Shown: positions 1-8,972 of the stretch, piece by piece
Position numbering within the stretch: position 1 is the first letter of the stretch
Layout of the letters: the number at the start of each line of letters is the position of its first letter
Assembly: GCF_000350085.1 (NCBI RefSeq)
Contig: NZ_CAUM01000006.1
Location: 124,001-188,000 of the forward strand
Reading direction: 5' to 3'
Length of the DNA stretch: 64,000 bases
Origin: Mesorhizobium metallidurans STM 2683
GTDB lineage: Bacteria > Pseudomonadota > Alphaproteobacteria > Rhizobiales > Rhizobiaceae
Translations under genes and position numbers: made by a program
The notes under the pieces: model-generated
Seen by the model: only the letters and a program-made list of their open reading frames with translations
Database searches by the model: none
What the model was told of the DNA's origin: nothing

Positions 1-678
1 CAGCTTGTAGGCGCCGGAGCCGGCATAGCCGGTCTTCAGCCAGGCATTGCCGAAATCATTGTCCCATTTGTAGTCGGCGCTCGGCGTCACCGCGGCGACA
101 TGCTCCTTGACCAGCTTGGCGTCAACGACCGAGGCGACCGTCGCCGACAGGCAGTTCAAGACGAAGCTCGGCGCATAGGCCTTGTCGACGGTGAACTGGA
201 ACGTCGTGTCATCGACGGCCTTGGCCTTCTCGGTGACGTTGCCGCCATCGATGCCGAACTGGCCGATGATGAAGGCCGGGCTCTTGTCGAGCTTGATGGC
301 GCGCTCGAACGAATAGGCGACGTCCGCCGCCGTGATCGGATTGCCGGAGGCGAATTTCAGGCCGGGCTTGAGCTTGAAGGTGTAGGTCAGGCCGTCGTCG
401 GAGACGGTCCAGCTTTCGGCGAGATCACCCTTGACCTTGGAGGTATCGCTCAGGTCGAGGCGGACAAGAAGATCGTAGGTGTTGCCGGTGACCTCGGCGG
501 TCGACAGCTCGAACGCCTCGCCCGGATCCATGGAGATGATGTCGTCGATCGCGAAGCCTTCTACCAGCGTATCGGCGGGCGTCACGGCAAGGGCGGGCGC
601 GCCGGCCAGAAGCAGCGCGGACATGGCCGCGCCGGCGAGCAAGGTGCGCGAGCGAAGAGCAAACTTTTCCATCATCAT
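1..678 (-). CDS. ABC transporter substrate-binding protein, family 5 (partial)
   Basis: N-terminal 226 residues of a periplasmic solute-binding protein of the peptide/nickel family (SBP_bac_5); the rest lies beyond the window edge. The start has three consecutive ATG codons (678, 675, 672). A Sec signal peptide follows: a basic n-region, then a hydrophobic stretch ending near ALA around residue 31. The mature part shows family features: a SMDPGEAFE-like opening, an LAESWTVSDDG segment, then LKPGLKFASGNPITAADV, which matches the conserved 'v.fhdG.pltAeDV' block. It should bind an oligopeptide or similar solute for an ABC importer whose permeases would lie to the left. Substrate unknown. Confidence 0.85.
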   Translation of the reverse strand, partial: MMMEKFALRSRTLLAGAAMSALLLAGAPALAVTPADTLVEGFAIDDIISMDPGEAFELSTAEVTGNTYDLLVRLDLSDTSKVKGDLAESWTVSDDGLTYTFKLKPGLKFASGNPITAADVAYSFERAIKLDKSPAFIIGQFGIDGGNVTEKAKAVDDTTFQFTVDKAYAPSFVLNCLSATVASVVDAKLVKEHVAAVTPSADYKWDNDFGNAWLKTGYAGSGAYKL

Positions 679-929
679 GGCGATTGTTCCCTGTTTTGTT
701 GACCTGAGTTCCCGGCTCAGGGTTGAAGCGTTCTTGTGCCGGCCGAACGATGGCCCCAGACCTGTTATCGTGGCAATTTTTGTCCAGTTGGTCCACACCA
801 TATCCGGCGACCGCAAGCCCGGCAACGAGCATTTTGCAGCCCGGCCACTGCGGCCAAAGCTGCTGCGGCGAGCGACCGGGAATGACCATCAACGGTCGTT
901 AGAGGACAGGAAATGCGCTGTTTTTCCAG

Positions 930-2207
930 CTACTTAATCGTCGCGACCAGATCGGCATCGGGAAAACAGGTGGCGACGCGGCCGGTCTTGGCCTGCCATT
1001 TGCCGATCGACCGGCGCGTCTTGAACCCGGGCAGGCCGTCAGCGCTGCCGACATCGTAGCCCTCGGCTTCCAGCGCCCGCTGCAGGGCGGCGATATCAGA
1101 CCTGTGCAGACCGCCAACCGCACCCCAGCTGCCGGAAAAATTGCTGTCGCCACGAGCGATGCGGTCGGCGCCGTGGCCGATGAACAGGGCGTAGAGGTCG
1201 CTGGTGTTATATTGCTTCAGCACGTAGAAATTCAGCGTCACGATGAAGGCCGGACCGCTGCGGCCGGCCGGCATCAAAAGAAATCCTTCCTTCTTCAACT
1301 CGTTCGCTGGAAATGCCTTGCCGCCGACGCGTTTGATGCCCATCGCGGCCCAGGCGGAAATCTTCTTGCCCTGGTCGGGTCCTTCGAGCGAGCAGGAGAC
1401 GCTCTCGGGCGCCGTCACCTCGAAGCCCCAGCCACGGCCCTTCACCCAGCCGTATTGGACGAGATAGTTGGCGATCGAGGCCAGCGTGTCCGGTACCGAA
1501 TTCCAGATGTCGGCGCGGCCGTCGCCGTCGAAATCGACGGCATGTTTCAAGAAAGAGGTCGGCATGAATTGCGGCTGGCCGAGCGCGCCCGCCCAGGACG
1601 ATTTCATCGCGCCGACCGGCGCCAGCCCGCGCTCGACGATTTCGAGTGCGGCCAGGAGCTCGGTGCGGAAGAAGTCCTTCCTGGTCGCCATGAACGCCTT
1701 GGTGCCGAGCACTTCGAAGGCGTCGTAAGGCATCTTCGCCGCGCCAAAACCGGTCTCGCGACCCCAGATCGCCAGCAGCACCTCACCCGGCACGCCGTAA
1801 CGCTTCTCGATCGCGGCAAGCGTCCTGGCATTGGCCGCCTCGCGCGTTCGCCCGCCTGATGTGACGGCGCGAACCGTCTTTTCGGCGAAATAAGCGGCGG
1901 GCGAACCGAACTCCGCCTGATGCTGCTTCTGCGGCGTCGTCGCCTTCTTTCCCGGCATCACCAGGTCGGGCAGCTTGAGGTTCGGTTTGACGCCATCGAA
2001 GGCGGCATCGAAGGTTTTCTTGGAGATGCCCTTCGCCTTGGCTTCGGGCCCGAGGTCGTTTTGCAGCCAGGCGCGGAACTGGTCGTCGATTGGTGCTGCG
2101 GAGGCCGGGGTGGAGATGAAAAGGCTGGCTAGCGCGGCCAGAAGAAATGCAAAGACGAGGTTGCGAAGGTCGCGTTCTGTCGCGCCCCCCTCTGTCCTGC
2201 CGGACAT
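930..2207 (-). CDS. Lytic murein transglycosylase, MltB type
   Basis: Periplasmic enzyme that cleaves the MurNAc-GlcNAc bond of peptidoglycan with formation of 1,6-anhydro ends. About 425 residues: signal peptide (hydrophobic core about 17-30, cleavage after ASA near 38), an SLT_2 domain with the catalytic Glu in IWGRETGFG (about residue 151) and the GALGQPQFMPTSF block, then a C-terminal peptidoglycan-binding domain with ALQRALEAEGYDVG. The start is unusual. The first ATG that places the signal peptide at the N-terminus lies inside a dispersed palindromic repeat, so residues 1-9 and the Shine-Dalgarno-like AGGGGGGAG come from the repeat. Upstream ATGs at 2357/2363 would translate the whole repeat and bury the signal peptide. 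It follows recR on the same strand. Confidence 0.85.
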   Translation of the reverse strand: MSGRTEGGATERDLRNLVFAFLLAALASLFISTPASAAPIDDQFRAWLQNDLGPEAKAKGISKKTFDAAFDGVKPNLKLPDLVMPGKKATTPQKQHQAEFGSPAAYFAEKTVRAVTSGGRTREAANARTLAAIEKRYGVPGEVLLAIWGRETGFGAAKMPYDAFEVLGTKAFMATRKDFFRTELLAALEIVERGLAPVGAMKSSWAGALGQPQFMPTSFLKHAVDFDGDGRADIWNSVPDTLASIANYLVQYGWVKGRGWGFEVTAPESVSCSLEGPDQGKKISAWAAMGIKRVGGKAFPANELKKEGFLLMPAGRSGPAFIVTLNFYVLKQYNTSDLYALFIGHGADRIARGDSNFSGSWGAVGGLHRSDIAALQRALEAEGYDVGSADGLPGFKTRRSIGKWQAKTGRVATCFPDADLVATIK

Positions 2208-2342
2208 CTCCCCCCTGAGGGGGGAGATTTGCAGCTTCGTGGGCGTCGATCTTCTTTCAACGTTGGCGATTGGCGAAAGCAGTGATGATAGCCAATCTCC
2301 CACCTTGAGGGGGAGATGTCCGGCAGGACAGAGGGGGGCGCG
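2181..2342. repeat. Dispersed palindromic repeat, copy 1 (type A)
   Basis: About 160 bp bounded by inverted arms: CGCGCCCCCCTCTGTCCTGC at the left and its complement at the right. Inside each arm a CATCTCCCCC block faces a GGGGAGATG block. The middle carries a more variable core with ATTGGCGAA. Near-identical copies occur at 24022 and 59887, and a diverged relative at 15389. No coding capacity for a transposase, so a non-autonomous MITE/REP-like element is likely. This copy overlaps the start of the transglycosylase gene. Confidence 0.85.
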
Positions 2343-2382
2343 AAGGAATGCCGTCATTTCCATATGAGGCTCCCCCACCCCC

Positions 2383-2988
2383 TCAAAACGCCGTCCGCGA
2401 GCGCAGTGCCGCGGCCAGCGTGCCTTCGTCGAGATAGTCGAGCTCGCCGCCGACCGGCACGCCATGCGCCAGCCGTGTCACCTTGACCTCGAAGCCGGAG
2501 AGCTGATCGGTAAGGTAATGCGCGGTGGTCTGGCCCTCGACCGTGGCGTTGACGGCGAGAATGACCTCCTTCACATCGCCACCGGCGACGCGGTCGACCA
2601 GCGAGCGGATGTTGAGCTGCTCGGGGCCGATGCCGTCGAGCGGCGACAGCGTGCCGCCAAGCACGTGGTAGCGCACATTCATGGCGGCTGCCCGCTCCAG
2701 CGCCCACAGGTCGGAGACGTCCTCGACGACGATCAGCGTGCCGGCATCGCGGCGCGGATCGGTGCAGATCATGCACGGGTCCGACGTATCGACATTGCCG
2801 CAGGTCGAGCAGATGCGCACCTTGTCGACGGCCTCGCTCATGGCGGCGGCGAGCGGCGACAGCAACTGCTCCTTCTTCTTGATGAGATGAAGTGCAGCGC
2901 GCCTGGCCGAACGGGGACCGAGCCCCGGCACCTTGGCCAGGAGCTGGATCAGGCGTTCGATCTCGGGACCGGCGATTCGCTTCGACAT
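2383..2988 (-). CDS. recR: Recombination mediator protein RecR
   Basis: 201 residues, normal length for RecR. It acts with RecF/RecO in loading RecA at gaps. Visible features: N-terminal helix-hairpin-helix region ([17 protein letters not shown]), a four-cysteine zinc finger ([16 protein letters not shown]), then a Toprim domain starting [14 protein letters not shown] and a C-terminal Walker-like segment with [20 protein letters not shown]. It is in the classic dnaX-ybaB-recR order, here interrupted by two extra genes (4198-4611 and 3092-4066). Confidence 0.97.
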   Translation of the reverse strand: MSKRIAGPEIERLIQLLAKVPGLGPRSARRAALHLIKKKEQLLSPLAAAMSEAVDKVRICSTCGNVDTSDPCMICTDPRRDAGTLIVVEDVSDLWALERAAAMNVRYHVLGGTLSPLDGIGPEQLNIRSLVDRVAGGDVKEVILAVNATVEGQTTAHYLTDQLSGFEVKVTRLAHGVPVGGELDYLDEGTLAAALRSRTAF

Positions 2989-3091
2989 CGCATCGGTTTA
3001 GGATTTTTCCGCGCGCTTTGGAACTACAACCACGTGCCCCAACCAACGGCAAGGACACTGCTGCCAAGGCGACCGCAAGAACCCTTGGCCG

Positions 3092-4066
3092 TCAGTTCTC
3101 CTCCAGCGGCCGGGTCTGGCCGACGATCATCGCACCGATGGCATCGGTGTTCTCGGGCGTTGATTCAAACGCCATTGTCGACTCGGCCGGCGCCGCCTGG
3201 GATGCGGTGACAGGTTGTGCTGCGGCAGTACCGCCGAAACGTGCCGCGTCCGGTTCCTGCATCGGCTCTTGCATTGCCACAATGGTCTCATTCTCGGGCG
3301 TCCCATTCCCGCGGACGGCCTTCGCAGAAGTTGCCTTTGCGGGCTTTGCCGGCAACGGCGCGGCTGCCGTCACGTAGGTTGCCTGGTCAGGGGTCGCCTG
3401 GTCCGGAGTTGTTGTGGCGGACGTTGCCTTGGCCGCCCTTACCGGCGCGGCGGAGGCGACAAGCGTCACCGGAGCGGCGGGCGCCGACGTCCGCGGCGCA
3501 GCCTGGGCCACGGCGACCATCGGCTCGTCGGGCAGCGGCTTCCAGTTCCGTCCGCGCTTTTCGTAGAAGGCGTTGCCGCCGGCAACCATGGTGTAGTGCA
3601 TATTCTTGTAAGGGAAGCGCAGGCCGGCGGTGTGGAAGAACATCGTGTTCTTCAGCTTGGCCTTGCGTTCGCCCTTGAGGACGGCCTGGGCCGCTTCCTC
3701 GACATCGGGCATCGCCTTCGAATTCATCGGCCGCGTCATCACGCCCGGCGCGAACTGCCCGCGCTGGCCGACCACCTGGCAGATGGTGTTGCCGTACTTG
3801 CCGGAGCGCAGCCGGTTCATGACCACCGTACCGACGGCGATCATGCCGTCGCGGCTCGACCGGTTGGATTCGAAGAACATCGCGCGCTCCAGGCACTCCT
3901 TGTCCTTCGGCGTGGAATTGTAGGCCCGGGTATTGAGGAAGCCCGGCGTGATCGCATCGGTTAGGCTGGACATGCCATGCGAGGTGGTCTGGCTGCATCC
4001 GGCCAGGAACAGCGGTGAGGTGACGACGCCGAGCAACAACGGCATCTTCCATGGGGTAGAGATCAA
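3092..4066 (-). CDS. Cell wall hydrolase lipoprotein, SleB (Hydrolase_2) family
   Basis: Probable lipoprotein with a peptidoglycan hydrolase domain. The signal peptide ends in lipobox LAGC, giving Cys about residue 24 in this start. The Hydrolase_2 domain follows: ECLERAMFFESNRSSRDGM contains the catalytic Glu, then VGTVVMNRLRSGKYGNTIC, and later FHTAGLRFPY. The C-terminal third is Ala/Thr/Pro-rich and low in complexity, probably a spacer in the envelope. Start choice: TTG at 4066 has GAGGGG at good distance and gives a Lys in the n-region. ATG 4045 and ATG 4123 are alternatives. It is co-oriented with recR and dnaX. Confidence 0.85.
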   Translation of the reverse strand: MISTPWKMPLLLGVVTSPLFLAGCSQTTSHGMSSLTDAITPGFLNTRAYNSTPKDKECLERAMFFESNRSSRDGMIAVGTVVMNRLRSGKYGNTICQVVGQRGQFAPGVMTRPMNSKAMPDVEEAAQAVLKGERKAKLKNTMFFHTAGLRFPYKNMHYTMVAGGNAFYEKRGRNWKPLPDEPMVAVAQAAPRTSAPAAPVTLVASAAPVRAAKATSATTTPDQATPDQATYVTAAAPLPAKPAKATSAKAVRGNGTPENETIVAMQEPMQEPDAARFGGTAAAQPVTASQAAPAESTMAFESTPENTDAIGAMIVGQTRPLEEN

Positions 4067-4197
4067 AAGTGTCCCCTCGTTTCTGCTGCCCAGCCCGCCC
4101 TGGTTGCGGCAAGAATGAAACACTTTCCGGCAAAAAGATGGCTAAAGCGTTATTAAGTGGAAGGTGGCAGAATAGACACACTCGATAAGGATCAGGT

Positions 4198-4611
4198 TCA
4201 ACTGGCTGACGGCACGAACCGTTGCCCGGGTTCGGCCTCTTCGAACGCCTCCGAAAACAGCCCGCGTTGCAGGAACAGCAGCCGCGCATCCCTTGCTCTC
4301 GGCGCAATCTGACGCGGCCAGCCACTCTCGACGAACTCGGCCTTGGTGAAGTCAGGGGTTGCCGCGCAGGCAGCTTCGAGAAAATCGGCAATTTCCAGCA
4401 CGACCGCGCGTTCGTCCCTCGAAAGAGCCGACGTGCCGGCTTCGATCGACGGGCGGTGGACGAAATCCTCGAAGAGATTGAAATAACCGCTGATTCCGAC
4501 CAGATCCACGCCGTTATCGCAATCGGCCAGGATTTCCAGGATATCATAGATCCTATTTCGGACGCGCTGCTCTATCAGCCTGGCCGAAGGGTCTTCGGGC
4601 GCTGTTGGCAT
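4198..4611 (-). CDS. Conserved hypothetical protein
   Basis: 137-residue protein, family not recognised. It is predicted soluble, has no signal peptide, and is rich in Glu/Asp in the first two thirds (RNRIYDILEILADCDNG, ADFLEAACAATPDF). It lies 15 bp downstream of ybaB on the same strand with ordinary high-G+C codon use, so it is probably translated in the dnaX-ybaB operon. Nothing in the sequence gives a function. Confidence 0.7.
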   Translation of the reverse strand: MPTAPEDPSARLIEQRVRNRIYDILEILADCDNGVDLVGISGYFNLFEDFVHRPSIEAGTSALSRDERAVVLEIADFLEAACAATPDFTKAEFVESGWPRQIAPRARDARLLFLQRGLFSEAFEEAEPGQRFVPSAS

Positions 4612-4626
4612 GGCCGGATCCCGATC

Positions 4627-4950
4627 CTAAAAAGGCAGCTTCATTCCGGGCGGTATCGGCAATCCCTCCGTCAGCGCCTTGGTCTTCTCCTGCATGACCT
4701 GCTCGACCTTGTTCTTGGCGTCATTGTGAGCGGCGAGCAGCAGATCCTCCAGGATCTCGACCTCATCCTCCTTGAACAGCGACGGGTCGATCTTCAGCGA
4801 CTTCATCTCGAACTTGCCGGTCAGCGTCACGCTGACCAGGCCGCCGCCGGCCTGGCCGGTGGCCTCCAGCGTGGCGATCTCATCCTGCATGGCCTGGAAC
4901 TTGGCCTGCATTTCCTTCGCCTTGCCCATCAGGCCGAGAAGATCTTTCAT
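4627..4950 (-). CDS. ybaB: YbaB/EbfC family nucleoid-associated protein
   Basis: 107 residues, typical for the family. It is a small dimeric DNA-binding protein usually encoded between dnaX and recR. The sequence has the family opening [19 protein letters not shown] (coiled helix), a central [20 protein letters not shown] strand region, and the C-terminal helix [23 protein letters not shown] at 4950 is the only start that keeps the N-terminal helix, and it sits 31 bp after the dnaX stop. Confidence 0.95.
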   Translation of the reverse strand: MKDLLGLMGKAKEMQAKFQAMQDEIATLEATGQAGGGLVSVTLTGKFEMKSLKIDPSLFKEDEVEILEDLLLAAHNDAKNKVEQVMQEKTKALTEGLPIPPGMKLPF

Positions 4951-4981
4951 GGTCCGATCCTTTGCAGGTTCACACTGGTTG

Positions 4982-6838
4982 TCAGGTTTCGTCGTCGTCC
5001 GCCGCCGGCTCGACCGGCATTTCGGCCTCGGCCGCATCGGCTTCCGGCGCGTCGGGAATACGCACGTCGATGATCTTGGCGCCGGGAAAACGCGCGAGGA
5101 TGGCGGCAACGGTCGGGTCGCTCCTGGCATCGAGAAAGGCATTTTCGCGCTTGGTCGATTCCATCTCGGCCAGCGTCTGGCCGCCTTCTTCCTTCGACAG
5201 CGACACGAGCCAGTTGCGGCCGGTCCAGGCGCGCAGCTTGGCTGTCAGATCGTTGAGCAGCATCTTCGGCGCGTCGGCGGTCAGGCTGACGTCTATGCGG
5301 CCGGGCTCGATGCGCACCAGGCGCACGCAGCGCTTCACCAGCACCTTGAAGGCCATGTCGCGATTGGCGTCGGCAAGGGCGACGATGTCGGCCAGCGATT
5401 TCACCGGCACCGGCGGGGTCTCGGCGACCGGCTCCGGCGGAGCAACAAAGGCAACCGGTATCGGTTCGGGCTCGACCAGCCGCATCGTCTGCGCGCCGCC
5501 ATTGGCGGCCGGCATCCGCGCCTGCGCCACGGTGCCGGCGGCGCCGCCATTACCAGGACTTGGTGGACTAGAATTTGCAGGGCCAGAATTCACCGGGCCA
5601 GAGCTTGCCGGCGTCCCGTTCGAACGCGGCGCGCCGTTCAGGCCCGTGCCTTCCAGCGACTTCAGCGCCTCGTCCAGTGTCGGCAGGTCGGCGGCATGCG
5701 CCAGCCGGATCAGCACCATTTCGGCGGCGCTGACCGGCCGGTTGGAAGACTGCACCTCGGGAATGCCTTTCAACAGCATCTGCCAGGTCCGCGACAGCAC
5801 CCTGACCGACAGCGCCCTGGCGAAGTCGGCGCCGCGCCGGCGCTCGTCGTCGGACAGCGAGGCGTCGTCAAGGGCCGTCGGCACGAAACGCAAGCGGGTG
5901 ACGAGGTGATTGAATTCGGCAAGATCGGTCAGCACCGCGGCCGGATCGGCGCCGATGTCATATTGGGCTCGGAACTCGGCAAGGGCGGCGGCCATGTCAC
6001 CCTTCATCACATGTTCGAACAGGTCGACGATGCGGGCGCGGTCGGCCAGCCCCAGCATGGCGCGCACGGCCTCCGCAGTGACCTTGCTGGCGCCGTGGGC
6101 GATCGCCTGGTCCAGGATCGACTGCGCGTCGCGCATCGACCCCTCGGCGGCCCGCGCAATCATCGCCAGCGCCTGATCCTCGGCATCAATGCCTTCGAGG
6201 CCGGCAATGCGACCAAGATCAGTCTTGATTACCGCCGGGTCGATGCGCCTGAGATCGAAGCGCTGGCAGCGCGACAGCACGGTGATCGGCACTTTGCGGA
6301 TTTCAGTGGTGGCGAAGATGAATTTGACGTGCGGCGGCGGCTCTTCCAGCGTCTTCAAGAGGCCGTTGAAGGCCTGGGTGGAGAGCATGTGCACTTCATC
6401 GATGATGTAGACCTTGTAGCGGGCCGAGACCGGCGCATAGCGCACGCGCTCGATGATGTCCCTGATGTCGTCGATGCCGGTGTGGGAGGCGGCGTCCATT
6501 TCGATGACGTCGACATGGCGGCCTTCCATGATCGCCTGGCAATGTTCACCGGGCACGGAAAGGTTGACCGAAGGCTGGTCGATGGTGGCGGTCTTGTAGT
6601 TCAGCGCCCGCGCCAGGATGCGCGCCGTCGTCGTCTTGCCGACACCACGCACCCCGGTCAGCATCCAGGCCTGGGCGATGCGGCCGGTGGCAAAGGCGTT
6701 GGTCAAGGTGCGGACCATCGGCTCCTGGCCGATCAGTTCGGAGAAATTCGAAGGGCGGTATTTGCGCGCCAGAACACGATAGGCGACGGCCCCGCCTTGA
6801 ATCGCTCGGTCGGTTCCCGAATTTCCGGCTTCGCTCAT
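4982..6838 (-). CDS. dnaX: DNA polymerase III subunit gamma/tau
   Basis: Clamp-loader ATPase, about 618 residues from ATG 6838. A longer ATG start at 6958 would overlap the SRP RNA gene and is rejected. Features in order: [18 protein letters not shown], Walker [10 protein letters not shown], the zinc-module region reduced to a single visible Cys ([10 protein letters not shown]) as in other rhizobial sequences, Walker B IIDEVHML, sensor 1 IFATTE, the SRC arginine-finger motif, then domain III, and a Pro/Ala/Gly-rich linker leading to the tau-type C-terminal domain. Followed by ybaB and recR. Confidence 0.97.
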   Translation of the reverse strand: MSEAGNSGTDRAIQGGAVAYRVLARKYRPSNFSELIGQEPMVRTLTNAFATGRIAQAWMLTGVRGVGKTTTARILARALNYKTATIDQPSVNLSVPGEHCQAIMEGRHVDVIEMDAASHTGIDDIRDIIERVRYAPVSARYKVYIIDEVHMLSTQAFNGLLKTLEEPPPHVKFIFATTEIRKVPITVLSRCQRFDLRRIDPAVIKTDLGRIAGLEGIDAEDQALAMIARAAEGSMRDAQSILDQAIAHGASKVTAEAVRAMLGLADRARIVDLFEHVMKGDMAAALAEFRAQYDIGADPAAVLTDLAEFNHLVTRLRFVPTALDDASLSDDERRRGADFARALSVRVLSRTWQMLLKGIPEVQSSNRPVSAAEMVLIRLAHAADLPTLDEALKSLEGTGLNGAPRSNGTPASSGPVNSGPANSSPPSPGNGGAAGTVAQARMPAANGGAQTMRLVEPEPIPVAFVAPPEPVAETPPVPVKSLADIVALADANRDMAFKVLVKRCVRLVRIEPGRIDVSLTADAPKMLLNDLTAKLRAWTGRNWLVSLSKEEGGQTLAEMESTKRENAFLDARSDPTVAAILARFPGAKIIDVRIPDAPEADAAEAEMPVEPAADDDET

Positions 6839-6941
6839 TCGCCCGTAAAGCTCCAAGGCCACGTCTGGGGCGGCCGATTCCTGCCCATAGTTTCGCCCGC
6901 AGGGCTTGGCGCCGTCAATGTCGCGGGAGAAAGGCGAAGAG

Positions 6942-7041
6942 GCGGGAGGCTGGAACAATGACCCGTTCCGGGCTCGTTAGGGCTGCTTCCTTCCGGACCT
7001 GACCCGGTTGGCGAGTGGATCGTCCACCACCAACCTCCCGC
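6942..7041 (-). ncRNA. ffs: Signal recognition particle 4.5S RNA
   Basis: The minus strand carries the universal SRP domain IV core GGTCAGGTCCGGAAGGAAGC followed by AGCC. The two ends pair: GCGGGAGGTTGG at the 5' end with CCAGCCTCCCGC at the 3' end, a 12-bp terminal helix with one G.U pair. Size about 100 nt, the short bacterial form. It lies immediately upstream of dnaX on the same strand, its usual place in Rhizobiales. Confidence 0.95.
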
Positions 7042-7195
7042 TTTCCATATCGGCAATTCGGCGATGAAATGCAAGGGGCACGAGAATCGCCGCGCAACTG
7101 GCCAATGATTCGCTTGCAGGCCTCTTGCGGGCCCTTGGCAGCCGCTCTAGCGTTCATCAGTTTGATAAGAACACTACAAGGTGAGGGAAACGCCA

Positions 7196-7615
7196 ATGCT
7201 GCCGGGCCTCAAGGCCGGATTCACGCTGGATGCCCGCCTGGAGGCAGACAGCGAGCAGCTTATGTGGCTTGGGCTATGCGAGTTGCGGGTGATGAACGAT
7301 CGGCGCTGGCCGTGGCTGCTGTTGGTGCCGCAGCGGCCGGGCGCGGAGGAAATCCACGATATGACGCCGCTCGACCAGGCGATGCTGACCTTCGAGACCA
7401 ATATGGTGGCGCAGGCGCTGAAGCGCGTGACCGGCTGCACCAAGATCAACACGGGCGCGCTCGGCAACATCGTGCGCCAATTGCATGTCCATGTCATCGC
7501 CCGCTCGGAAGGCGACCCCGGCTGGCCGGGCCCGGTATGGGGGCACGGCATGCGCGAACCCTACCAGCGCTCGGACCTGCGCCGGTTTGCCGAAACGATC
7601 AAGGCAGCGTTATAA
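7196..7615 (+). CDS. HIT family protein
   Basis: 139-residue histidine-triad protein, a nucleotide hydrolase/transferase-like fold. The active-site region is QLHVHVIAR. The third position of the usual HxHxHxx triad is occupied by Ala, followed by the GDPGWPGPVWG segment typical of this alphaproteobacterial subgroup. The upstream half has WLLLVPQRPGAEEIHDM and NIVRQ, as in HIT proteins. Start ATG 7196 has GAGGGAAA upstream; an in-frame GTG at 7181 is possible. First of three co-directed genes with nudC. Cellular substrate unknown. Confidence 0.88.
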   Translation: MLPGLKAGFTLDARLEADSEQLMWLGLCELRVMNDRRWPWLLLVPQRPGAEEIHDMTPLDQAMLTFETNMVAQALKRVTGCTKINTGALGNIVRQLHVHVIARSEGDPGWPGPVWGHGMREPYQRSDLRRFAETIKAAL

Positions 7616-7656
7616 GCCTCTCCAGTGTCCACCCTTGAGTTTTGCCCGAGTCTCCC

Positions 7657-8598
7657 ATGAGCTTCCGCCTGTTTGACGCGCCCTTGCGCGAGCCGAGCCA
7701 ATTCGTCGGCTTCGCCGGCAACACGATTGACCGGCAATCCGAAAACCGCGCCGACGATTCCGTCGAAAAGGCGCTCGCCGACCCGTCGACAAGGCTTTTG
7801 CTGATGCATGGCGGGCGGCTTTATCTGAAGCCCGCAAGCGACGGCTTCGACCCCTGGTTCGGCGCCGAGGAGAGCCTGCCACTCCAGGCGTCGCTCGATC
7901 GTGGCGTCCTGCTCGGCTTTTCCGAAAGCGGCCCGGTGCTTGCCGTGCCTACAGGCGTCGAGCCCGAGCAGCTTCCCGAAACCATCAAGGCCATCGACTA
8001 CCGCTCGGTCTACATGCAGGGCCTGATCGACGAAGCGGCGGCCGGCGCACTGGCGCAAGGGGCAGCGCTGCTCGCCTGGCATGCGAGCCATCGCTTCTGC
8101 AGCAAATGCGGTACCGAGTCCGAGATGCGGGCCGGCGGCTACAAGCGGCTCTGCCCGGCCTGCGGCACCGAGCATTTTCCGCGCACCGATCCGGTGGCGA
8201 TCATGCTGACGGCGACGCCCGAAAAATGCCTGCTCGGCCGCGGTCGGCATTTCGCACCGGGCATGTATTCCGCACTTGCCGGCTTCATCGAGCCGGGCGA
8301 GACGATCGAGGCGGCGGTGCGCCGCGAAACGCTGGAGGAGGCCGGCATCCGGCTTGGCCGTGTGGTCTACCATGCCAGCCAGCCCTGGCCGTTTCCCTAT
8401 TCGCTGATGATCGGCTGCTTCGGCGAGCCGCTCAACGACAACATCCAGGCCGACCTCAACGAGTTGGAAGACTGCCGCTGGTTTTATCGTGACGAGGTGC
8501 GTTCGATGCTCGCCAAGGGGCACCCGGGCAATCTGTTCACGCCGCCGAAGGGGGCGATTGCCTATAACCTCATCCGCGCCTGGGCAGACAGCGCGTAA
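7657..8598 (+). CDS. nudC: NAD(+) / NADH diphosphatase, Nudix family
   Basis: Hydrolyses NADH (and NAD-capped RNA in characterised homologues) to NMNH and AMP. 313 residues. It shows an N-terminal NUDIX-like domain, a four-Cys zinc ribbon (CSKCG...CPACG), the FPRTDPVAIML lead-in, a full Nudix box GFIEPGETIEAAVRRETLEE plus AGI, and the diagnostic SQPWPFPYSLM motif that separates NudC from other Nudix enzymes. ATG 7657 is preferred over a TTG at 7642. It lies 41 bp after the HIT gene. Confidence 0.95.
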   Translation: MSFRLFDAPLREPSQFVGFAGNTIDRQSENRADDSVEKALADPSTRLLLMHGGRLYLKPASDGFDPWFGAEESLPLQASLDRGVLLGFSESGPVLAVPTGVEPEQLPETIKAIDYRSVYMQGLIDEAAAGALAQGAALLAWHASHRFCSKCGTESEMRAGGYKRLCPACGTEHFPRTDPVAIMLTATPEKCLLGRGRHFAPGMYSALAGFIEPGETIEAAVRRETLEEAGIRLGRVVYHASQPWPFPYSLMIGCFGEPLNDNIQADLNELEDCRWFYRDEVRSMLAKGHPGNLFTPPKGAIAYNLIRAWADSA

Positions 8599-8620
8599 GG
8601 AACATTGCAGGGAGAAAGAA

Positions 8621-8920
8621 ATGATCCGTCACACCGTCGTGTTCGCGCTAAAGCACAAGCCGCACTCGCTCGAGGAAAAACGCTTCCTTGCCGACGCCAA
8701 AAGAATCCTCACTGCGATAAAGGGCGTGACGCATTTCGAGCAATTGCGGCAGGTCAGCCCCAAGAACGACTATCGCTTCGGCTTCTCGATGGAGTTCGCC
8801 GACCAGCGGGCCTATACCGGCTACAACGACCATCCCGACCATGTCGCCTTCGTTCGCGACCGCTGGATTCCGGAGGTCGAAGCCTTCATGGAGATCGACT
8901 ACGTGCCGCTGGGCCTCTAA
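8621..8920 (+). CDS. Dabb family protein (stress-responsive alpha-beta barrel)
   Basis: 99 residues, one dimeric alpha-beta barrel domain. MIRHTVVFALK at the start and the central FSMEFADQRAYTGYNDHPDHVAFV are characteristic of the Dabb fold. GGAGAAAG lies just before the ATG. It is 22 bp downstream of nudC and probably in the same operon. Biochemical role unknown. Confidence 0.88.
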   Translation: MIRHTVVFALKHKPHSLEEKRFLADAKRILTAIKGVTHFEQLRQVSPKNDYRFGFSMEFADQRAYTGYNDHPDHVAFVRDRWIPEVEAFMEIDYVPLGL

Positions 8921-8972
8921 TTTTCCCTTGCCGCGCCCAGCGGATGGGCCGGGCGCATGCCGGCTACACACC

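Noticed and set aside
2207-2465. N-terminal extension of the transglycosylase to 511 residues
   Set aside because: It overlaps recR and includes the translated palindromic repeat; it would place the signal peptide internally.
4772-6961. A 729-codon open frame on the plus strand
   Set aside because: It lies wholly opposite dnaX and ybaB in high-G+C sequence and is rich in Arg/His/Gly in no family pattern; a shadow frame.
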